Source: Arenicellales bacterium (GTDB lineage Bacteria; Pseudomonadota; Gammaproteobacteria; BMS3Bbin11). From it: DNA of 64,000 nt. Where the stretch lies: contig JARFQE010000030.1 of NCBI GenBank assembly GCA_029287915.1, positions 32,441 through 96,440 of the forward strand, written 5' to 3'. Below, one piece after another: positions 1-8,658 of the stretch. The position numbers and the translations under genes are program-made. Within the stretch, counting starts at the first letter, position 1. Every line of letters begins with the position of its first letter. Below the pieces are notes generated by a model that was not told where the DNA came from, ran no database searches, and worked only from the letters and a program-made list of their open reading frames with translations.

Positions 1-117
1 TATACTATAATTAAAGCTAATTCGATGGAGGCGGCACTAGAGATCGCAAAAACTTGCCCGTTTCTTGAAATTAACGGTTCACTTGAGGTGTCAGAGTTAG
101 TCCAGATGCCAGGCTAA
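1..117 (+). CDS. YCII-related (YciI/DGPF-like) protein, C-terminal end only
   Basis: An open frame runs in from the left edge in frame 1 and ends at TAA 115-117, giving 38 codons. The visible tail, with ADS-like KANSMEAALEIAK followed by CPFLEINGSLEV, matches the end of the YCII fold, where a helix leads into a P-F-L-x-x-x-G-x-x-E-V strand. The family are small dimeric ferredoxin-like alpha/beta proteins, often of unknown substrate. The N-terminal part lies outside the window, so neither start nor catalytic residues can be judged. It is too short for the ORF track. Confidence 0.6.
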   Translation, partial: YTIIKANSMEAALEIAKTCPFLEINGSLEVSELVQMPG

Positions 118-223
118 ATATAAACATGACAATCGCCTCAACCTACTGCGTCAACAGTACCGCTTGTGCCTTGCACCTGTTACCCGGTGATGTAAAGTAT
201 TATACGTTTACAGTGATAGTGCA

Positions 224-922
224 ATGATGAAAGTTGTTTTGTTACCAGGGTTGGACGGGACAGGGATATTATTTAAACCTTTAACTGATATTCTGTCAAA
301 AGACATAGATATCAAGGTAATCTCGTATCCCACTGTTTATAAAGTGAGTTACCGGGGCTTAGTGGAATTTGTTATGAAGCAACTTCCCAACGAAGATTTT
401 ATCCTGGTTGCAGAATCTTTTTCTGGGCCTATTGCATATGAAATAGCATTACGTAAACCAAAGACCATTAAATCAGTAATATTTACAGCAAGCTTTCTCG
501 AAAATCCACGGCGTCAAGTCCTCAATTTGACCAGGTTTCTTCCGATGAAACTTATTTTCGCACTGCCAATGCCGAATTTTGTTGTAAAATATTTCTTTCT
601 GGGTTCATCTGCAGACGAACAACTAATTAACTTATTCAGGCAGTCTGTTAGAAAAGTATCGCCAAGTGTACTGTCGTACCGGCTAAAAGCAATAGGGAAA
701 CTTTCCGTAATTCAGAAATCTTGTGATGTAAATGCAATATATATACAGGCGAGCAATGATAAGCTGGTTCCAGATTCAAGCGTGGAGATATTTAAGAAAA
801 TGTGTAAAAACCTGAATATATTTCGAGTACAAGGCACACATTGTATTCTTCAAACAAACCCATTGGCTTGTGCGGAGATAATAACTGATGAAGTGGGCCT
901 TATAACAAACCAGTCAAGCTGA
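224..922 (+). CDS. alpha/beta hydrolase
   Basis: A 232-residue single-domain alpha/beta hydrolase. The N-terminal strand leads to the oxyanion region LPGLDGTG, the nucleophile elbow is AESFSG (Ser about residue 65), an acid candidate is in ASNDKLVP, and the likely catalytic His is in GTHCILQTNP near the C-terminus, so the full Ser-Asp-His set appears present. No signal peptide is visible, so it is probably cytoplasmic. The start is one of two adjacent ATG codons with no clear Shine-Dalgarno sequence. It stands alone between gene-poor spacers. Substrate cannot be inferred; esterase or thioesterase-like activity is a family-level guess. Confidence 0.8.
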   Translation: MMKVVLLPGLDGTGILFKPLTDILSKDIDIKVISYPTVYKVSYRGLVEFVMKQLPNEDFILVAESFSGPIAYEIALRKPKTIKSVIFTASFLENPRRQVLNLTRFLPMKLIFALPMPNFVVKYFFLGSSADEQLINLFRQSVRKVSPSVLSYRLKAIGKLSVIQKSCDVNAIYIQASNDKLVPDSSVEIFKKMCKNLNIFRVQGTHCILQTNPLACAEIITDEVGLITNQSS

Positions 923-1339
923 CCGGAAATTGTCACTTCGCTACCAGTTACTGCACGCTTTTGTCTGCAATGAAAGCGGCTAAGAACTTTGAATACATTC
1001 TACAAGCTAACGCTCGCCGCGGACTGCACTGCTCAAATGAGCCAGCTGGGCTCTATGTGTATATTGGATGCAATTAAGCTTCACTGTATTTATGCCCGGT
1101 ACGGCGGTCTTTTGCCATAAATACTAGTTAAATGGAGTTCCCCTTGATCCAGGTTGACGATGATTTAGTTGAGGGTTCTCTGTATTCATTTACAACTTCT
1201 GGGATGATATTTGCTTTTGCCTTTGGTGTAGTAGTACGATTTTTAAACATACTAAACTGAGAAACTTCAGATTGACACAGTACCAAATCGTCACCTTGAA
1301 AGTTTGTCATTTTGGTAGGTCAATATATAGGAGTCGACA
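923..1339. other. gene-poor spacer with one doubtful small ORF
   Basis: This 417-bp spacer has no recognisable gene. On the + strand an ATG at 1132 opens a 42-codon frame ending at 1260 (starts MEFPLIQVDD, with a hydrophobic segment around GMIFAFAFGVVV). The minus strand carries a 60-aa frame (1128-1310) over the same bases. Neither has a convincing ribosome binding site or family resemblance, and I treat both as unproven. Confidence 0.35.
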
Positions 1340-1819
1340 ATGTGTTTACAGTATTTTCGATTGTATAAGCCACTCATTTTAATACTTTTTGTCCTCCTGC
1401 TAACTTCCTGTACAGCAGGTGATCCTCAATTCACGCAAGATAATCCAGCTGGATTCTGGTACGGTCTCTGGCATGGAATGATTGCGGTTATTAGTTTAAT
1501 AATCCATATATTCAATGAAAATGTCAGTGTATATGAATTAAACAATACAGGTGGCTGGTACGATTTTGGTTTCTTATTAGGCGTAATATCTATCTGGAGC
1601 GGCAGTTCTCACGTAACTTGTAAATCTGCTGCGGAAAAAAAACGTCAACAGGAATGGGATGAGATTGGCGATAAAGTTGAAATAAAAGTAATGCATAAAT
1701 TAAAAGAATGGGCTGATGACGAAGAAAGCACTGACACTGGCAAAGACTGGGACGAGATTTGCGAAAAAGTAGAGAAAAAACTGAAGCGTAAAATTCGTGA
1801 GTGGGCAGAGAAAGACTAA
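1340..1819 (+). CDS. small lipoprotein/membrane protein with duplicated C-terminal helix motif
   Basis: 159 residues. An N-terminal hydrophobic stretch ends in the lipobox-like LLTSC (Cys about 24), so it is probably a lipoprotein. A second hydrophobic region (about 41-57) and the conserved-looking GGWYDFGFLLGV segment follow; the aromatic GFWYGLWHG and YDFGFLLG pattern recurs in small uncharacterised bacterial membrane proteins. The last 55 residues are charged and contain two copies of a helical motif, WDEIGDKVEIKVMHKLKEWA and WDEICEKVEKKLKRKIREWA, indicating internal duplication. A good ribosome site (AGGAG) lies about 7 bases before the ATG. Function unknown. Confidence 0.7.
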   Translation: MCLQYFRLYKPLILILFVLLLTSCTAGDPQFTQDNPAGFWYGLWHGMIAVISLIIHIFNENVSVYELNNTGGWYDFGFLLGVISIWSGSSHVTCKSAAEKKRQQEWDEIGDKVEIKVMHKLKEWADDEESTDTGKDWDEICEKVEKKLKRKIREWAEKD

Positions 1820-2151
1820 ACCTGATGCAGGGAGATAATAGTAGCCAGTAGACAAAAGATGATAAAAACTGGTCTGGCTGTGCTGGTATTGAGCGATTTC
1901 GTCAATAAACTGTATAACAATCAATCTGGCCTGGATTAACAAACAGTTCTACGACCAGTATAATATTAGCTGGTTAACTTCACGTTAGTGAGTCGCTTTG
2001 GTAACTTTACTCTGTCAATTGTAATACCGATAATAAAAGCGACTATTACATGAACATAGTCATGGCATGATGGTAATTACAATCAGCTGCATTCATGCTA
2101 ATAATGCATATCGTTTAAATCAATATTTGCTATCAACCAGAATATGCTGAA
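1820..2151. other. intergenic spacer with two long-range inverted repeats
   Basis: No gene is supported in these 332 bases; the minus-strand ORF overlapping the start is a shadow of the lipoprotein gene. Two 8-bp inverted repeats are visible: GTCGCTTT at 1992-1999 with AAAGCGAC at 2036-2043, and ATTGTAAT at 2018-2025 with ATTACAAT at 2076-2083. They interlock rather than nest. They may be chance or control elements for the cyclase gene downstream. Confidence 0.35.
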
Positions 2152-3129
2152 ATGAACAAACCTGAGAAAGCAAAAGACGAGGAGCAGCGCCTCAGAACTC
2201 TCAGGGCCCTGAATATTCTGGATACCGGCCCAGAAGAACGTTTTGATCGAATTACTCGTATGGCAAAGCGTATCTTCGATGTCCCTATCGCTCTGGTCAG
2301 CCTTGTTGATGAAGACCGACAGTGGTTCAAGTCGTGTATCGGTTTCAATGTTAGTCAAACACCAAGAGATATTTCATTTTGTGGCCATGCAATTCTTGGT
2401 GATCAGATTTTCATTATTCCTGATGCAACTAAAGATGAACGTTTTGCTGATAATCCAATGGTTATCAATGAACCCCACATTCGTTTTTACGCCGGTTGCC
2501 CACTAATGTTCGTCGACGGCAGTAGAATCGGCACACTTTGTATTATTGACGATAAACCAAGACACTTTGATAGTGATGATATGCAGGCATTAAAAGATCT
2601 TGCGACTACAGCAGAACGTGAACTTGCAGCAGTGCAGTTGGCCACGCAGGATGATCTTACCAATACCTATAACAGGAGAGGTTTTGTGTTGCTCGCCAGG
2701 CACAGCTTAAATATCTGTATCAGGCAAGGGATCCCGGCATCACTGGCGTTCCTTGACCTGGATAATTTTAAGGAAATCAATGACAGGTATGGACATGCGG
2801 AAGGTGACAAAGTGTTAATGGTATTTGCTGATCAAATCAAGGATGTATGCCGGGACGCCGATCTGTTTGCACGTTTAGGCGGAGATGAATTTGCCATTTT
2901 GTTTGTCAATATCACTAAGGTTGCTGCAGAAAAAATATTTTCCAGATTCCATCGTGCACTTGAACACTACAATCAGGAATCAGGAAAAGGATATGATATT
3001 TCATTTTCTTATGGCATTGTTGACTTTGAACCTGATAAACATCAATCAATTGAGTCGTTGCTCGATGATGGCGATGCACAAATGTACAAATGGAAAAAGA
3101 AAAGCAAGCTTGCCAGGGATCATGATTAA
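2152..3129 (+). CDS. GAF-GGDEF diguanylate cyclase
   Basis: 325 residues with an N-terminal GAF sensor domain (about 20-160, including the PIALVSLVDEDRQWFK segment typical of the class) and a C-terminal GGDEF domain (about 165-320). The catalytic motif GGDEF is intact at 243-247 and is preceded by a proper product-inhibition site RDAD at 234-237, five residues upstream, so the protein should make cyclic di-GMP and be feedback inhibited. No transmembrane segment or EAL domain is present, so it is a soluble cyclase. The ATG has only a weak ribosome site. The signal sensed by the GAF domain is not predictable. Confidence 0.9.
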   Translation: MNKPEKAKDEEQRLRTLRALNILDTGPEERFDRITRMAKRIFDVPIALVSLVDEDRQWFKSCIGFNVSQTPRDISFCGHAILGDQIFIIPDATKDERFADNPMVINEPHIRFYAGCPLMFVDGSRIGTLCIIDDKPRHFDSDDMQALKDLATTAERELAAVQLATQDDLTNTYNRRGFVLLARHSLNICIRQGIPASLAFLDLDNFKEINDRYGHAEGDKVLMVFADQIKDVCRDADLFARLGGDEFAILFVNITKVAAEKIFSRFHRALEHYNQESGKGYDISFSYGIVDFEPDKHQSIESLLDDGDAQMYKWKKKSKLARDHD

Positions 3130-3243
3130 GATTATTCATCTATTTAGTCCGCAAGCTACCACCCGAGGAGTTGCTGTCGGACTGGCTGTGTATATCATGA
3201 ACTGTAATGTTCAATGGGTCATTAATTATGAATAATATTATAA

Positions 3244-3420
3244 GCATCGGTCAGAATACCACTGTATATTGCTATCGTGGCACTGGCACGATACCTGATT
3301 CTGGATATGAAAAATATCGATACCTGGCGTATGCTGGGTGTTGCCGGTGCAGCCCTGATACTCGCCATTGCTATCCTGGTAATTCGTTTAGGACACACTC
3401 GATATCCCTACAAGAAATAA
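3244..3420 (+). pseudogene. PsiE-like protein remnant (C-terminal part)
   Basis: Reading from 3244, directly after an in-frame TAA, gives 58 residues ending at TAA 3418-3420. The text IAIVALARYLILDMKN, then a LGVAGAALILAIAILVIR helix, matches the last third of PsiE-family (phosphate-starvation-inducible) membrane proteins. No start codon, ribosome site or N-terminal transmembrane part is present upstream in any frame. It is therefore a 5'-truncated remnant. The ORF track's 3207-3425 entry is a different frame and is a shadow. Confidence 0.6.
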
Positions 3421-3450
3421 GGTAAAAACTAATAGAGTCTGTCAGTCTAG

Positions 3451-4566
3451 TCAATATTTAGACTGTGCGAACAGAGTGTCCAGAAACCGTGTTTCGCCAT
3501 GTTGGTATACTTCAAAATCAGATTCATCAATTCTGTGTTTATTTAGTGCTTCGGCAAGTTTGCCAGGGGGTTCATCGAGGGGTTCATCGGTCAGAATAAA
3601 CGTCCCCCAGTGCATGGCCACTGAATGTCTGGATCTGATATCGAGGTGTATTTTTACTGCTTCTTCAGGATTGACGTGATGAGATTTCATAAACCATCGT
3701 GGCTCATAGGCACCGATGGGTAATAGTGCCAGATCGAATAAACCATATTTGTCACCGATCTCCTTAAAATGTTTTGCATAACCGGTGTCACCTGCAAAAA
3801 AGATTCTATTGTCATTTCCTTCGATAACCCATGAAGCCCATAGGCGCTGATAGGTATCGAACAGACCACGCTTGCTCCAGTGTTGGCTAGGTTCAGCGGT
3901 GAATGTCACACCATTGATTTTATGACTTTGTGCCCAGTCAAGTTCTACGACTCGTATAGAATCAAGATCCAGATCATCAAACCAGGCTTTCATCCCCAGA
4001 GGGACAATGAATGTTAAATGTCGCTGTCGATTATGTTTTGACAATGCAATAACCGATGCACTATCCAGAGAATCATAGTGGTCATGTGAAATAATGACTA
4101 CATCTATTTCTGGCAGATCTTTGACTTCTATCCCTGGCGGGACGACTCGTTGCGGGCCGGCCCAGTTCACTGGTGAGGCGCGCTCAGAAAATTGCGGATC
4201 GGTCAATATATTGAGACCGGAAAACTGGATTAGAAATGTCGCATGGCCAATCCAAGTCAGGGTCTGCATTTCTATGTTGCTTTTAAGGAATTGATGATGA
4301 GTTTTGTCAATTTCAAAGCTGTAATCATCTACACCGGCTATATTCTTTGACTGCTTTTGCCAGCGCCACTGCAAGAAATCCCATAATCCCTTGTCATCCT
4401 CATAATATATATTTTTGAAACCTGATTTCGTGTGATGGGCCTTTGTCGGGTCATAGTGCGAATTGCTCGCACAGGACGCCAGCAAGCTAACTGATATGAG
4501 TATAGCGATGCGGAAGCATGAAATATTCAAGCTGATAAGACACCATTCAACATAATTAAATCTCAA
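3451..4566 (-). CDS. metallo-beta-lactamase-fold hydrolase, NAPE-PLD-like lipoprotein
   Basis: 371 residues in the track frame. An N-terminal hydrophobic segment ends in LLASC, a lipobox, so the mature protein is probably anchored in the outer membrane or periplasm. The core has the MBL metal motif SHDHYDSLD (HxHxDS/H type), WIGHATFLIQ, the upstream FAGDTGY strand and the AMHWGTF His, the pattern of the N-acyl-phosphatidylethanolamine phospholipase D/UlaG-like branch. The track start is a TTG; the only other in-frame option before the signal sequence is a TTG about 12 codons later, so the start is uncertain. It converges with the cyclase region. Substrate unknown; a phosphodiesterase role is family inference. 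Confidence 0.82.
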   Translation of the reverse strand: MRFNYVEWCLISLNISCFRIAILISVSLLASCASNSHYDPTKAHHTKSGFKNIYYEDDKGLWDFLQWRWQKQSKNIAGVDDYSFEIDKTHHQFLKSNIEMQTLTWIGHATFLIQFSGLNILTDPQFSERASPVNWAGPQRVVPPGIEVKDLPEIDVVIISHDHYDSLDSASVIALSKHNRQRHLTFIVPLGMKAWFDDLDLDSIRVVELDWAQSHKINGVTFTAEPSQHWSKRGLFDTYQRLWASWVIEGNDNRIFFAGDTGYAKHFKEIGDKYGLFDLALLPIGAYEPRWFMKSHHVNPEEAVKIHLDIRSRHSVAMHWGTFILTDEPLDEPPGKLAEALNKHRIDESDFEVYQHGETRFLDTLFAQSKY

Positions 4567-4578
4567 GCATAAGGATAA

Positions 4579-4606
4579 GGCCTGTCGTCAATAATCCGGA
4601 CAGGCC
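4579..4606. repeat. perfect 8-bp inverted repeat (hairpin)
   Basis: GGCCTGTC at 4579-4586 and GACAGGCC at 4599-4606 form an 8-bp GC-rich stem with a 12-base loop. It lies between two minus-strand genes, just upstream of the MBL-fold gene's start and about 100 bases after the stop of the upstream gene. No T-run follows on either strand, so it is not a standard intrinsic terminator; it could stabilise an mRNA end or sit in the leader of the MBL gene. Confidence 0.5.
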
Positions 4607-4710
4607 CGTTAATATCCATTTGAATAACGAAAATGTATTATTGTTTAATTTGTCTAATAATTTAAATAACATAGCATGCACCTCTATTAGAGCGGGAAGT
4701 CCAGTCTTTG

Positions 4711-5232
4711 TTAAGCACTCACTGCAATGTGCCCGTCAATATCAGCTGTTGCAAAGGTTTCGAGCTTTTCGAAGAATGTCTTGTGATCGATATAGTGTGC
4801 ACCATCACAGGAGAATGTCATACCTATCAGACCGTTGACGCAATTGATGGATCCATTACGCAGATAGATCGTCTGATCGGTCGTGCGCAGGCGTCTGAAC
4901 TCGTTCAGGATGGCCTGTGTATTATCTGCATCGATTAGCGGCTGCAGATGGTCAATCCTGCAATCACGAAACTGGTCAAGGAACTCGCGATGCAACACTT
5001 CCTCTTTGACGAAAACACGGTATCTGTATGCATCATCTGCAAACCAGCAGGTTAACTGGCTGGATGAGTAATGCACTTTGACATGGAAAGCACCTTTCTG
5101 AGTAAGCAGTGAATAGACAATTCCATGTATACGATCAATATGATTATCGAACAGACTTTCAACGCGTGACTGCTGAAACAGGAAAGCCCTGACCGACGGG
5201 TCGCCTTTTATCTGTAACCATCTATCTGGCAT
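4711..5232 (-). CDS. uncharacterised protein
   Basis: I do not recognise this family. The chosen start is the ATG at 5232 (MPDRWLQIKG) because GAGGAG sits about 8 bases upstream; the ORF track's start 12 codons earlier lacks such a site. The product is 173 residues, soluble-looking, without signal peptide or membrane segments, with several histidines and scattered cysteines (LTCWFA, FRDCRID, INCVNG, FSCDG) that form no obvious metal motif. A good ribosome site and normal composition argue that it is a real gene. It could be transcribed together with the MBL-fold gene downstream, 144 bases away. Confidence 0.6.
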   Translation of the reverse strand: MPDRWLQIKGDPSVRAFLFQQSRVESLFDNHIDRIHGIVYSLLTQKGAFHVKVHYSSSQLTCWFADDAYRYRVFVKEEVLHREFLDQFRDCRIDHLQPLIDADNTQAILNEFRRLRTTDQTIYLRNGSINCVNGLIGMTFSCDGAHYIDHKTFFEKLETFATADIDGHIAVSA

Positions 5233-6184
5233 TGTGTTGTCTCCTCTATTGTCGTTTTGCTGAGTCAATGAGCAAGTCTTATAGCTAATAAAATATTGTG
5301 TTTAGGTGCTCGATTGCCAATAATCAAAATATCCTCACTTCGCATAAATCAGTCGTTTATATTTCGTCAGGTGAGCTAATGCTGACTCAGAACTGCATCA
5401 AGGTAGCTGGCAGATTGTTGAAGACATTCGATCCGCGTGACATTTTTCATTTTCTCGGACGACAAAGAGGATGCTGTTTTTATACGCTCTGGCGACTGCC
5501 TGCTGTATGATTCCATTTGATTGTTATTAAACATTTTTTCCATCCTTGTCCGCTATAAAGAGAGTATTTTTTCAATAACCGATTATAAAAAATAATAATA
5601 ACCTAGTAAAATGCTCTGTTATTATTACATAAATATTTCATATAAATAATAATAATTATTATTTTGATTTTTCTCATAGAATATTATCTATGCATAAACA
5701 CTCTTCAAGTTTACTTGAAGAAAGTTTAGATAATGCATCCTTTTTCCAGCTGGTTTTATGGCGATGACGGACAAGCAGCTGCCATTACTGGTGCAATAAT
5801 TGAAAGCAGAAGACAGCTGTAGCTGTGCGTGATTTTATCTTAACTACAGCAGCAGTGATGAAATCATAGCTGAGCAAAAATATGACTGTGCAATGGGACT
5901 GTCAATGTTTATAAGTGCGCTCGATCTTTTAACACTGAAATTGGGCCATCCAGTCCTGATACCCTGTGCCCTGTGGTCGCTGCGAAAGATTTTGCTATGC
6001 GGGTGGAAGAGTACGTAGGAAACTACCGGACTGGAGATGTCCGAAAAATATAAGGAAACTGCGCTGGGCGAGGCCAAGGTCAAGTTTAACAATGTAATTT
6101 TTTAGCTTTTAGTAGAAAATATAAATCGTCTGTAGTTACAATCATTTTAATGCAACTTGTGTACTGAAATAGGAGATTGCCATT
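5233..6184. other. long gene-free, partly AT-rich spacer
   Basis: About 950 bases without a supportable gene. 5298-5510 and 5844-6092 carry short ORFs with no ribosome site or family signal. 5520-5700 is strongly AT-rich with runs of AATAAT/ATTATT. Fragments such as a frame encoding FIFSDDKEDAVFIRSGD near 5440-5515 look faintly coding but are closed by stops, which suggests decayed sequence. A palindrome at 5702-5721 is listed separately. The region just before 6185 presumably holds the promoter of the CDGSH fusion gene; I could not pick hexamers with confidence. Confidence 0.5.
5702..5721. repeat. 9-bp palindrome with 2-base centre
   Basis: TCTTCAAGT at 5702-5710, TT, then ACTTGAAGA at 5713-5721. 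Outer bases TTATCT (5684-5689) and AGATAA (5728-5733) add a further, slightly off-centre symmetry. The element sits next to an AT-rich tract in non-coding DNA, so a dimeric regulator's operator is possible. Confidence 0.5.
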
Positions 6185-7738
6185 TTGAAAAACCCAATCA
6201 TTGCAGATAATAAACCTGTCAAGGTTTGTCTTAGTAAAGGGCAGGAATATCATTTTTGCACCTGTGGAAAATCAAATAGCCAGCCTTTCTGCGATGGCTC
6301 CCATGTAGGTACATCATTCACTCCTAGAGTAATTGTTTCCGATCACGATGAAGAAGCCTATTTGTGCGCCTGCAAGCATACGGCTAATGCACCTTTCTGT
6401 GACGGTACACACAACCAGTTTAGTGACGATCAAGTTGGCAAAGAAGGCCCTGGTATTAAAACAGGACCTACAGAATTACCGGTCGCCGTAGCGACTCTAG
6501 AAGAACCGACAGTAACTTTTATCCACCAGCTTGCTCGCGAAGGATTGTCAAAATCTGGACACCACGGCCCAATGACTTCTATGGGCGTTCCACGTCATGA
6601 GCTTCCTCATTGGGATGAGCTGCAGATAATGGCAGCTCAAATGGCTACCAAGCCACTGATGGAAGACCATGCTGTTGCTACCGAGCTAGTGATTGGACCA
6701 GAAGCTAAAAGGCCATTGACATTAAAAATTCCGTTGTTTGTATCTGATATGAGTTTTGGTGCCTTGTCTGAAGAAGCAAAAATATCTTTAGCCAAAGGCG
6801 CGGAACTTGCGGGAACAGGTATTTGTTCAGGTGAAGGCGGAATGCTGCCCGAGGAGCAACAGGCAAACAGCCGATATTTTTATGAATTCGCCAGTGCCGG
6901 ATTTGGCTACAAAGAAGAGTTATTAGAAAATGTACAGGCCTTCCACTTTAAAGGTGGCCAAGGTGCAAAAACGGGTACTGGCGGACATCTTCCTGGTAAT
7001 AAAAACAAAGGTAAAATATCTAAAGTCAGGGGCATACCAGAAGGCCAGCCAGCTATATCTCCACCCACATTTAAGGATCTTTCCTCTGTCTCAGATTTTA
7101 AACGTTTTGCAGACCGTGTTAGAGAGATAACTGGCGGCATCCCCATTGGCTTTAAGCTCAGCGCAAACCATATCGAAAAAGACATTCAATTTGCGCTTGA
7201 TGCGAGTGCTGATTACATCATATTAGACGGTCGCGGCGGCGGCACCGGTGCTGCCCCCGAAATGTTCAGGAACCATATCAGTGTGCCTACCATTCCAGCA
7301 CTAGCACGCGCTCGGCGATACATTGATGATCAGAATGCAAGTGGTCGTGTAACGCTTATAATCACCGGTGGTCTGCGTGTCCCTGTTGATTTTGTTAAAG
7401 CTATGGCACTTGGTGCCGATGGCATAGCCATTGCAAATAGTGCTATGCAGGCAATTGGCTGTGTCGCTGCAAGGATATGTAATACGAATAACTGCCCAGC
7501 AGGAATTGCAACTCAAAAAGAAGATTTACGACAAAAACTGAATATAGAAAAATCGTCAATTCAATTGCATAATTTTTTCAGCGCTTCTGTGGCATTAATG
7601 CAAGTGGTGGCTCGCGCATGTGGACATGATGATTTAAAGAAGTTCAATAAGGATGATCTGGCAACATGGCATCGTGAGATGGCCTTTCTTTCAGGTGTGG
7701 CATACGCAGGATCTATGAATTTATCAGGGAATCAATAA
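6185..7738 (+). CDS. double-CDGSH / glutamate synthase-like FMN-domain fusion protein
   Basis: 517 residues. The N-terminus carries two consecutive CDGSH-type 2Fe-2S motifs in the 3Cys-1His pattern: C25, C27, C36, H40 (FCDGSH) and C61, C63, C72, H76 (FCDGTH). After a linker, residues about 120-510 form a glutamate synthase-like (GltB alpha-subunit) FMN barrel with SDMSFGALSEEAK, GGQGAKTGTGG, a GGRGGGTGAAP phosphate-binding loop and the Cys cluster ARICNTNNCPAGIATQ that would hold another Fe-S centre. There is no amidotransferase domain, so it should not be a full glutamate synthase. The start is TTG with AGGAG about 10 bases upstream. It stands alone. An oxidoreductase with internal electron transfer from CDGSH clusters to FMN is my inference; the substrate is unknown. 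Confidence 0.88.
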   Translation: MKNPIIADNKPVKVCLSKGQEYHFCTCGKSNSQPFCDGSHVGTSFTPRVIVSDHDEEAYLCACKHTANAPFCDGTHNQFSDDQVGKEGPGIKTGPTELPVAVATLEEPTVTFIHQLAREGLSKSGHHGPMTSMGVPRHELPHWDELQIMAAQMATKPLMEDHAVATELVIGPEAKRPLTLKIPLFVSDMSFGALSEEAKISLAKGAELAGTGICSGEGGMLPEEQQANSRYFYEFASAGFGYKEELLENVQAFHFKGGQGAKTGTGGHLPGNKNKGKISKVRGIPEGQPAISPPTFKDLSSVSDFKRFADRVREITGGIPIGFKLSANHIEKDIQFALDASADYIILDGRGGGTGAAPEMFRNHISVPTIPALARARRYIDDQNASGRVTLIITGGLRVPVDFVKAMALGADGIAIANSAMQAIGCVAARICNTNNCPAGIATQKEDLRQKLNIEKSSIQLHNFFSASVALMQVVARACGHDDLKKFNKDDLATWHREMAFLSGVAYAGSMNLSGNQ

Positions 7739-7941
7739 CAAGCAGCTGCAGTGGACGATAGTTCCTCCACACTCCAATACTGGCGGTCATGATGCTCTTT
7801 CTGCAATAAAGGTAATATATGTACTTTTCTTAATATGAATAATTATGAATATTATGTTTCGAAGAAGTTTTAATGAGTATGAAAAGGATTTACAGTTAAC
7901 TATTTTCGCTGGCACAGCAACAGGGAACAGGTCTTATAAAC

Positions 7942-8658
7942 ATGACTATGTATATTGCTGATCTATCTCAACGCAAGGTCGCAGCAGTCGCTGGTTTCGG
8001 GTATCTCGCAATCATAATACTCGGTATATTTGCTGAATTCTTTGTGCGTAGCAGAATGATCGTGCCGGGAGATGCATTAACTACTGCAAATAATATACTG
8101 GCTTCAGAGTGGCTTTTCCGCATCGGCATCGCAAGCGATTTAATCATGCTTTCATTTGATGTTTTAGTGGCATGGGCTCTGTATGTTTTACTCAAACAGG
8201 TTAATCAGAGCCTGGCGATGCTTGCGTTATTGTTCAGGCTGATGCATGCCGCAATTTATGCAGCCACGCTGCTTCTTCTTTTTTTTGTTTTACTAATGTT
8301 AAGTGGCGCTAATTACCTGGCCGCAATTGAAACAGATCAAATGCATGCTCTGGTGCTATTGTTTCTGCATGGGCATAGCTATGGATATGACCTGGGATTA
8401 TTGTTTTTTGGACTTCATTGTTTTGTTCTTGGTTATTTAATTTTTAACTCTGGCTACATTCCCAAAATTCTGGGTGTATTGCTGATATCAGCGTCATTGG
8501 TCTATCTGGCAGGAAGTTTTACTCGTTTTCTTTTCCCTGACTACATAGAAATTATTTCACCGATTTATGTCGTCTCCCTCATTGCTGAACTCTCACTTTG
8601 CTTATGGCTCTTGTTCAAAGCGATAAAGTTTGAATCACTAGATGATGCTGCCCACTAG
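7942..8658 (+). CDS. DUF4386 family membrane protein
   Basis: 238 residues, almost entirely hydrophobic with about six to seven transmembrane helices. The order AGFGYLAIIILGIFAEFFVR near the N-terminus, the ASEWLFRIGIASDLIML segment, LFRLMHAAIYA and GYDLGLLFFGLHC matches the DUF4386 family of integral membrane proteins. No catalytic motif is evident and no function is established for the family. ATG at 7942 is used; the ribosome site is weak. It is separated by about 200 bases from the CDGSH fusion gene, so co-transcription is possible but not shown. Confidence 0.8.
   Translation: MTMYIADLSQRKVAAVAGFGYLAIIILGIFAEFFVRSRMIVPGDALTTANNILASEWLFRIGIASDLIMLSFDVLVAWALYVLLKQVNQSLAMLALLFRLMHAAIYAATLLLLFFVLLMLSGANYLAAIETDQMHALVLLFLHGHSYGYDLGLLFFGLHCFVLGYLIFNSGYIPKILGVLLISASLVYLAGSFTRFLFPDYIEIISPIYVVSLIAELSLCLWLLFKAIKFESLDDAAH

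Noticed and set aside
1010-1080. Bases CTAACGCTCGCCGCGGACTGC looked like the left end of an integron attC site.
   Set aside because: No matching GTTRRRY right end, no paired inner box and no integrase or cassette series were found.
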